Assembly: GCA_950295325.1 (NCBI GenBank)
Contig: OX485805.1
Coordinates: forward strand, 31,731,501-31,795,500
From: Polytrichum commune
Taxonomy: Eukaryota > Streptophyta > Polytrichopsida > Polytrichales > Polytrichaceae
Direction of reading: 5' to 3'
Length of the DNA stretch: 64,000 nucleotides
Shown: piece after piece, positions 58,180 to 64,000 of the stretch
How the letters are laid out: every line of letters starts with the position of its first letter
Position numbering within the stretch: the stretch's first letter is position 1
The notes under the pieces: generated by a model
What the model saw: the letters and a program-made list of their open reading frames with translations, nothing else
Told to the model about the DNA's origin: nothing
Database searches by the model: none
Program-made: the position numbers and the translations under genes

Positions 58180-58530
58180 CTATTGCAAAACACTTTGAGC
58201 ATTATGGTCTCTTCCCTAACTTGGACATATTATTTTACATTTTTGTTTGAATTAGCAATTGTGCTTTGAACATAACGGCCATGAGATACTCACATGAAGC
58301 GAAGCATATTTAATTTCGGTAAAAGCATTCATGTCAAAAACCTCAATCGACCTTTCTTAGTCACATAAGGCCCCCAAAGTGGATAATGTTGGTTCTTGAC
58401 ATTATGTCACTTTCAACCAATGAGTTGCATTTCTAGTCCTTGGAATTATTTAGTTACTTAGTGTTCATGATGAAGTAGGTGTCATAATTGGCATCATTGC
58501 AAAATTGGGCAATTCTACCTTGGTTGGCGT
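58180..58530. repeat. Dispersed repeat J, copy 2
   Basis: Direct-orientation partner of the 26890-27265 segment, with the same landmark order and many substitutions. Probably a fragment of a longer transposon. Confidence 0.6.
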
Positions 58531-59381
58531 TGAGATTGGGAGCAAAGAATTGGAACACAATAGAGTTTTACAAAAGTTCCTCTTCTTCAAAGGCCTTTTT
58601 CTATTAAGACCTCAATACACCTCGTGACGCAGCTTAAGTTTGAAACATAAATGAAACTCCTCTGTATACCAAGATATGAGTCCTTGGCAATCTTCATACA
58701 TCACTGGAAGAAATATGCAAATCTACCACTGTGATAGATTTGCAACTTTTCTAACGACCTAGGACAATTTCCAATCATGCAGGCCAATTACCAAGAACTT
58801 ATGTGCTTGTAGGGTCTTTCAATCATCTCTCTCTCTTCAAAGACCTTCAGAATAGTGAAACTTATTGTGTTGACTTGCGGTTCCAAGTCACTAATGTAAA
58901 AGTCAGTTTCACTTATTGACATGTGGAGACACATGATGGCTAAATAAAGAAATACATTCATACATCAACTGGCAATAAAGGAAAAACAAGAAGCATGAAG
59001 GATGCACCTGCCCTGTATGGCTTGATGCAATGGTATTGATGAAATGCAGCATTCATTATATTAAATGGGCAAGTGCCACATCCCTAGTAACACTAGAGTA
59101 CCGATGCTCCAGTATTATCTATGCAATGCAAATCCTCAATAACAATGTACTTATGGTGCAATAGGGGTGGAAAAGTGGACAGCCATGTGACAATATCATA
59201 AGAGGAAATTAACTAGACACTCGTGCACACTGCTGTGGGTGATGCAATGAATTTCTCTCAATGTCATTTGACATATATCATACTCCACTACTCAGTCAGT
59301 CTACGGTTACAACTGCCACAAAATTTCACTAGACTCACATTATGCACCTTCAAAAAAATAAAATCACTGATTTGGTGACTA

Positions 59382-59540
59382 CACTAAACATCTTATTTAA
59401 TGTGGCCCACAATATTCATCATCAACCCACATTAATTGCCTTGCAATCACTGGGTGGCAAATAGAAAGGGTGCCACAAAGACCACTTTAATTCACATGGC
59501 ACACCAATTTAAATGTCACATTGAATAAGAATATTCAGTG
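59382..59540. mobile_element. Family E-type MITE, short (159 bp), TA flanks
   Basis: TA|CACTAAACATCTTATTTAATG and CATTGAATAAGAATATTCAGTG|TA form matched inverted ends. The interior is unrelated or shortened relative to the 360-bp members. Confidence 0.75.
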
Positions 59541-60241
59541 TAGTTTTTGTGTTGAAGTCAATTGCACCCTGAATGCCAAGGATTACCTGGAAAAGGCCCC
59601 GGGCAAACCTTGCGGAGTGAAAAGTCTCTAGATTTTGAGGGAAGATTGATAGTTGGCAGTTTTGTATTCAACAAATATGTCATCTGACCAGTGAAATCAG
59701 GTCCTCCAAAAAAGCACCTTTCACACAACAAACAACATAAGTTAGCTACCCAAAACATTCCACTATAAACTCTCAAGTCCCTTGTTCCCAAACCTAATGT
59801 TTTCTTGTAAAGAGTAATGTGAGACCCAGAGACTCTTGATCCTTTTGATTATTAGTCATCAACATCAGCTAGAGTCATGGATTGAGCTGAATAACACTCC
59901 TGGATGTGCTAATTTTCCTTTTCCTTTCACGGAAGTGTCTAGACTCATCAACTTCCACATAATTTCATTTGCAAAGGAATTATCTCAAAACATCTAGATT
60001 TCCAGAAGTAAAAGCAAGCAATTCAATCCTCCTTACTGAACTGTAAGGAGACAAGTTTACGCCTGTAAGATTATCTCTAACAATCACTGTAAAAGAATTC
60101 TCTCCATTATCGGCTTTCTAATTTTGGGGGGAGCAAAGTTTCACCCATAAAGCCTGAATGTTATCCAAAACTGTATCGCCCACCTAGTATTGAGATGGAG
60201 GCAACCCTTTAAACCCTTAATCACCCTCGAAAATTGAGAGA

Positions 60242-60440
60242 TCATGGAATTTGAAGGGTTGTCTATGAATAATCAATGGCCAATGAAGATTTATGATTAT
60301 TATGGACTTTCTATGTGGAATGAGCATGCGGCATTGGCCCAAAAACATTGAAAGCCAATTGTTGAGAGAGTTATTAACAGTGACCTTAGGAGTTGCTCTG
60401 AAGATGCCATTGCCGCATTGGGTAGCACCTGAGAAGGTTA
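60242..60440 (+). pseudogene. Plus-strand coding relic with an in-frame TGA
   Basis: From ATG at 60244 the frame reads MEFEGLSMNNQWPMKIYDYY and GLSMWNEHAALAQKH, then TGA, then KPIVERVINSDLRSCSEDAI and AALGST, then TGA. The composition on both sides of the first stop looks protein-like, which suggests a recently broken gene or exon. A possible donor GAGAAG|GTTAGT lies at its end. Family not recognised. Confidence 0.35.
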
Positions 60441-60633
60441 GTGATCTTTGCATACATGTTCATGACAGTCTGACCCAGGACTGTTGAATCCTCAAAATTA
60501 GAAAGCCAAATACAAATATGGTGAAGAGCTCACAATCATAACTTGAGTGGCCTCCTCTGCGTAGTTCGAGTTTACAAACCCACAGCTAACTCAAAAATTT
60601 ATGAGCTGTGATCCTTTTCTTTTCTCTGCAGAA

Positions 60634-60831
60634 GACATGCAAATTACTCAGGAGAGAAGAATTGAATAGAATCAAAGTTGAAGACATTCACACACTTGTA
60701 ATAGTTAGACCCTGGTCTCTTGAGATGATCTGTAGCATAGCAGCAAGGGAGAAGCTCAAACATGTTTTTGTTAGACAGTTGATTCCTTCTGAGTCAGGGA
60801 AGGAATGCCATATCATAAGGATATATTCTTG
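60634..60831 (+). CDS. Possible terminal exon of an unrecognised plus-strand gene
   Basis: A strong acceptor (TTTTCTTTTCTCTGCAG) is followed by an open frame KTCKLLRREELNRIKVEDIH ... VFVRQLIPSESGKECHIIR ... ending in TGA at 60829-60831. It can join the relic at 60242-60440 only in a different frame from the protein-like one, so the pair is probably a dead gene. No domain recognised. Confidence 0.3.
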
Positions 60832-61026
60832 AGTGTGGACCTACTAAGGGCAAACGTTCATGTACGGTGCTTAGACACTAATCTTCTTCCATTATGACAC
60901 TGCACAACTTACTGAACTTGTCTTTTCCTTCATTGAAAGTATGAAGTAGGAGTATAACTTGATTCATAACAATACTTATGGTATTCTCTTACAAGATAGA
61001 ACCAAATTGGAGAACTATATTGCATA

Positions 61027-61410
61027 AGCTAGATGGATCTTAAATGGTTACTTTCTCTGACTAACCCACTTTTAGGAAATGAAACACACGATAGTACAAG
61101 ATGGTTAGCAAATCCAATCAAGGGTGTAGCCACTTTCCTCATCATTTTGGAGCTCATATGAATATCTCATTCATTATCAAAGTGAAGATTCTTGTGCTCA
61201 TTAAATGGTCATATCAGTCTCCTCCCCTCCCCCCCCCCCCCTGCCCCACATATGTTGACTACTGAGCCTAGAACACTTATCATTATTTGAGCACATAGTC
61301 CAATCTCTTTTTGCTAACCATCCTTGAGGCCACAGCTAACCACATACCACTCAAATATAGCTGTCTGATTAAGAAAAGTAACCGAATAAGGGTTGTGTAC
61401 CTTAGAAGAT
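61027..61410 (+). mobile_element. Family D element, complete
   Basis: Begins AGCTAGATGGATCTTAAATG and ends TAAGGGTTGTGTACCTTAG; the last bases, read in reverse, resemble the start (CTAAGGTA), suggesting short inverted ends. A poly-C run of 13 (61229-61241) sits at the fixed family D position. It lies just downstream of exon B of the proline-rich gene. Confidence 0.7.
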
Positions 61411-62998
61411 ATGAAATTGTTCCATATGACATGGAATGACAAGGGGAGGGAGGCAGGGGGAACTGACCAGTTGGGCCTTAAGAAGGTGAAGAGGGACAAC
61501 TGCTTGTGCCTCACTTCCAGTCTTCATCTGTGCCTTTCTCCGAATCTCTTCGTCCTGCCAATGTGCCTTTAATTTACGCCATGCGACAGGATGTGCATTT
61601 TTGGGGCACGTAATCTGCTTTGTGGGACCAAAATATAGTTGTTTTAAACGAGCCCTCTCAGAGTCCAACTGATGCAAAACGCAATCATTGAAGCCCGAGT
61701 CACTTACTGAATGATTCACATACTTGTATTTCGCCTCCATGTACACACGCAGGTTATTCATCTCTTGAGGATTCTGGTTCTGCAAGGAGACAATGGATAC
61801 ATCAAGGAACCGCGGTACTGCTAATCTGAGATCACGATCCCACTGAAGCTTCCCCTCGCACGACTCATCTATAGTTCCATTGGACTTGACTTCCACTTTG
61901 CGTCGCTTCAGAGCTTGTGATTTCCTTTTATGTCGAACAGTATCCCATTCCGTGTGCTCTTTTGTTCCAAGTGACCCATTTGAGAGCCGCTCCTTCTCCA
62001 CAGGGACGGGAGGTCCTGTTGATGCATTTGTGTTATCTGCACAACTCCAGGGAGGTCACCCCCTTGTCAAGTTCAAAGTCGTGTGCAATAAAGATGCAAG
62101 TAATACTTTGTAATACACATTTCAAAATTGGTCAAAAAATTCTGAATTTGTCTTCCATTGGTAAGTATTCATGTTATCTATTACACATCAAAAGATGGTA
62201 ACCAAATTTGCTAGTCCTATTTGTATGAAACCTACCGTTTCTAGCTAGAGTAACGTAGAAAATAACTAAAAATATTAAATGTAGATAAGTAAACTGTTCA
62301 CAAAATTTCACAAAAAGAGTTACTCTTAAATTCAATGGGACTTTTCGTTGAGAGTCAGTCCCCTATGATTTTTCATGCAATAAACATACAAGTAATACTT
62401 TGTATACACATTGAGGGCCAAACTCACTTTAGCACCCCTTGGAATGCCAAAACAAGTTTGACCCCCAATGAACCAATATCACATCTTCCTCATTCAAACT
62501 TCCACACTACTACCTCCAAGCATGCACCAAAAATCATCTAAAATGAAAGGTACTGTATGCAAAACAACTAGCTCCCGACCATATATAGTTATGTTGAGTT
62601 CGAGAATAACTCTAATACATTGAATGTAGTATACTAACATGCGGGGAGTGACCCAGAGAATCAACACCAAATAAGGAAGTAGTACCATTTTCTGCAGACT
62701 CCACAGAGACTGGAGGAGGGGAAACTTGTATTGCAACTGAAGGAATTATTGGCGCTACACTCGGAGTGACAACTTGTGATGAAGCTTGCAATGCTGGCCC
62801 TGAGCTCCATGCACATCTTGGCCAAGTCCATGATGAGGGATGCATTTGGCCCCACCAGGGAGGAGGAAGAGGAGGGTGTTGGCCGGCAGAGAATTGCACC
62901 CAGGGCGAGGGGACAGGTGGAGGATGAGGTGGCCACCATGGTGTAGGGTGCAGCGGGTTACCAGGAAATGCTCCATATTGGGGCTTCTCACAAGGAAC
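61402..62998 (-). CDS. Unrecognised proline-rich protein, two internal or C-terminal exons (partial)
   Basis: Exon A 62998-62686 follows an AACTGCAG acceptor and ends AATG|GTAC; exon B starts at 62036 after TTGTGCAG and joins in frame (phase 1). Exon A encodes a Pro/Trp-rich low-complexity region (PQYGAFPGNP, WWPPHPPP, LPPPWWGQ). Exon B encodes about 200 residues: a basic stretch (RHKRKSQALKRRKVEVK), likely a nuclear-localisation type signal, then a more globular part (LRVYMEAKYKYVNHSV, LDSERARLKQLYFG, HPVAWRKLKAHWQDEE). Exon B either runs to a stop at 61402 or splices at CTG|GTCAGT (61468). Upstream exons lie above 63 kb or beyond the window. I do not recognise the family. The W-x2-L-x3-W segment faintly recalls plant Ptta/En/Spm-type transposase helices, but this is too weak to name. 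A nuclear or nucleic-acid-binding protein is only an inference. Confidence 0.6.
62316..62613. mobile_element. Family F foldback MITE in the intron of the proline-rich gene
   Basis: Ends AGAGTTACTCTTAAATTCAA and CGAGAATAACTCT are inverted. Internal landmarks CCCCTATGATTTTTCATG, GCATGCACCA and GTATGCAAAACAACTA are shared with the two copies in BSK introns. It sits between exons 62686 and 62036. Confidence 0.75.
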
Positions 62999-63045
62999 CT
63001 GCAGTTTACAAAACTCCTCTCCACATTCAGAGGACTTCCATGTGA

Positions 63046-63660
63046 AACTAAGGGGCACTTTGCACCAGAGCTTGAGGGCCTAAGGCTTGAATGGATGAAC
63101 AAAGTTACATGGATTCCTACATGGCATGCAACACAATGGATGATGTTTCATGGTCTTCTGGATTTTGTGTCAAGCCCACCTCAAAGATGTGGGTTTAACA
63201 CAAAACTACAAGACCATGACACTTCAAAACCTCACAACCATGGTGTAGACTGCAGCTTACACGCACTGGGATCAGCAGTAGGAATGGCTATTGTTGGAAA
63301 AGAATGTAGTGAGCTACCAGGAATGCTCCATATTGGGGACTCTTACAAGGAACCTGCAATTTACAATATTATTCTCCACATTCAGAGGACTTACCTGTGA
63401 AACTCAGAGGCACTTTACATAAGAGCTTGAGGGCCCATGACCATTGAAATCTAAAATCTCTCATTGGAAGATTATGCCAAGACCATCTCACTTCCCTTTT
63501 TAACACTAGACCTTGAGGGACTACAGGACCAAGGGGGTTTAGTTGGATGAATGAACCTGCATGGCATGGATAATGATTCATGGTCTACTGGATTTTAAAT
63601 CAAGCCCACCTCAAAGAGGTGGGTCTAACACAAAACCGGGAGACCATGAAACTTCAAAAT
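63046..63660. mobile_element. Family C-like transposon sequence between the duplicated exons
   Basis: Two related segments (about 63046-63230 and 63400-63655) start CTAAGGGGCACTTTGCACC and CTCAGAGGCACTTTACATAA. Both continue GAGCTTGAGGGCC, TTCATGGTCTTCTGGATTTT and CAAGCCCACCTCAAAGA, all marks of family C found elsewhere (20.8, 30.8, 37.6, 41.5 kb). The exon fragment and the transposon segment were duplicated together as one unit. Confidence 0.55.
63225..63400 (-). pseudogene. Decayed upstream copy 2 of the proline-rich gene exon
   Basis: It aligns with the start of exon A (PQYGAF region), but the frame is lost after GGAGCATTCCTGG by a one-base deletion relative to the copy at 63.77 kb. It carries about 56 bp (through TGCAGCTTACACGCACTGGG, plus strand) missing from exon A. 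It lies 355 bp upstream of the exon A equivalent. Confidence 0.6.
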
Positions 63661-63840
63661 CTCACGATTCTTACACCTGACAACCATGGTGTAGGCTGCA
63701 GCTTACATGCACTGGGATCGGCCGTAGGAAGGGCTATTGTTTGAAAAGAACGTAGTGGGTTACCAGGATATGCTCCATATTGGGGCTTCTTACAAGTAAC
63801 CTGCAGTTTACAATACTTTTCTCCATTCAGGGGACTTGCA
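63655..63840 (-). pseudogene. Upstream copy 1 of the proline-rich gene exon (frame open)
   Basis: The minus strand reads CKKPQYGAYPGNPL then RSFQTIALPTADPSACKLQ then PTPWLSG, compared with CEKPQYGAFPGNPLHPTPWWPP in exon A. It is 447 bp upstream of copy 2. A CAG|GTGTAAG at the end could be a donor. It may be a decayed duplicate or an alternative exon. Confidence 0.5.
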
Positions 63841-64000
63841 TGTGAAACTAACCATGTCTTGAATAAAGAGAAGAAGACTAGGAATACTAGGAACACGGGC
63901 CAGCTGCATTGTTGTTGAGTTAAGGAATTTGAGCCCTTTTACAGTAGCGCTCAAGTTGAGAGCTTGAATTTGCAATTTTCGGGAGTTTGATACTTGGAGT

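Larger units (their letters stand above)
57501..60240. other. Low-repeat non-coding region
   Basis: Includes repeat J (58.18-58.53 kb) and the short family E element. Between 58.6 and 59.3 kb the sequence is free of transposon marks and could be intron or 3' UTR of the minus-strand gene that begins above 61.4 kb; no exon was confirmed. Confidence 0.35.

Noticed and set aside
62840..63400. 186-codon plus-strand open frame
   Set aside because: Antisense of the proline-rich exon and running into transposon sequence.

Overview
The window is nuclear DNA of a land plant with a large, AT-rich, repeat-rich genome. The evidence is one complete multi-exon plant-specific gene (a brassinosteroid-signaling kinase, BSK), GT-AG introns of 0.3 to 1.6 kb, and dense non-autonomous DNA transposons with many microsatellites and G/C homopolymer runs. 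A non-angiosperm vascular plant such as a fern fits, but that is inference. I see no bacterial, viral, CRISPR or organellar genes, and no intact transposase or reverse transcriptase.

Layout. 1-11.2 kb is intergenic: a tRNA-like SINE remnant, two inverted copies of the commonest dispersed repeat, a 129-bp tandem array with dimeric higher-order structure (3.98-5.38 kb), a Mutator-type MITE and a TA-flanked 0.94-kb element. 11.75-19.19 kb (minus) is the BSK gene: ten coding exons join in frame to 489 residues, with an N-myristoylation-type MGCS start, a degenerate kinase domain and C-terminal TPRs. Its GC-rich leader and a degenerate repeat block lie upstream (19.2-20.6 kb). 20.7-56.4 kb is a gene-poor transposon field with several MITE families, a triplicated 141-bp block and a 207-bp tandem array (54.8-56.4 kb). 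56.5-57.5 kb is a small GC-rich island. 58.5-64 kb is gene-like again: two exons of an unrecognised proline-rich protein (minus, open at both ends), two decayed upstream copies of its first visible exon, and a plus-strand gene relic.

The only pathway with a confident function is brassinosteroid or other receptor-kinase signalling through BSK. The rest is mainly a record of transposon activity. One foldback family is seen three times and every copy is inside an intron. Some transposon families carry seeds from which poly-C or GA microsatellites have grown. The best candidates for something undescribed are the 129-bp array with a clean hairpin micro-inversion, the intron-restricted MITE, and the triplicated exon of the unrecognised gene. 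All family names used here (C to K) are local labels made from sequence comparison by eye within this window.
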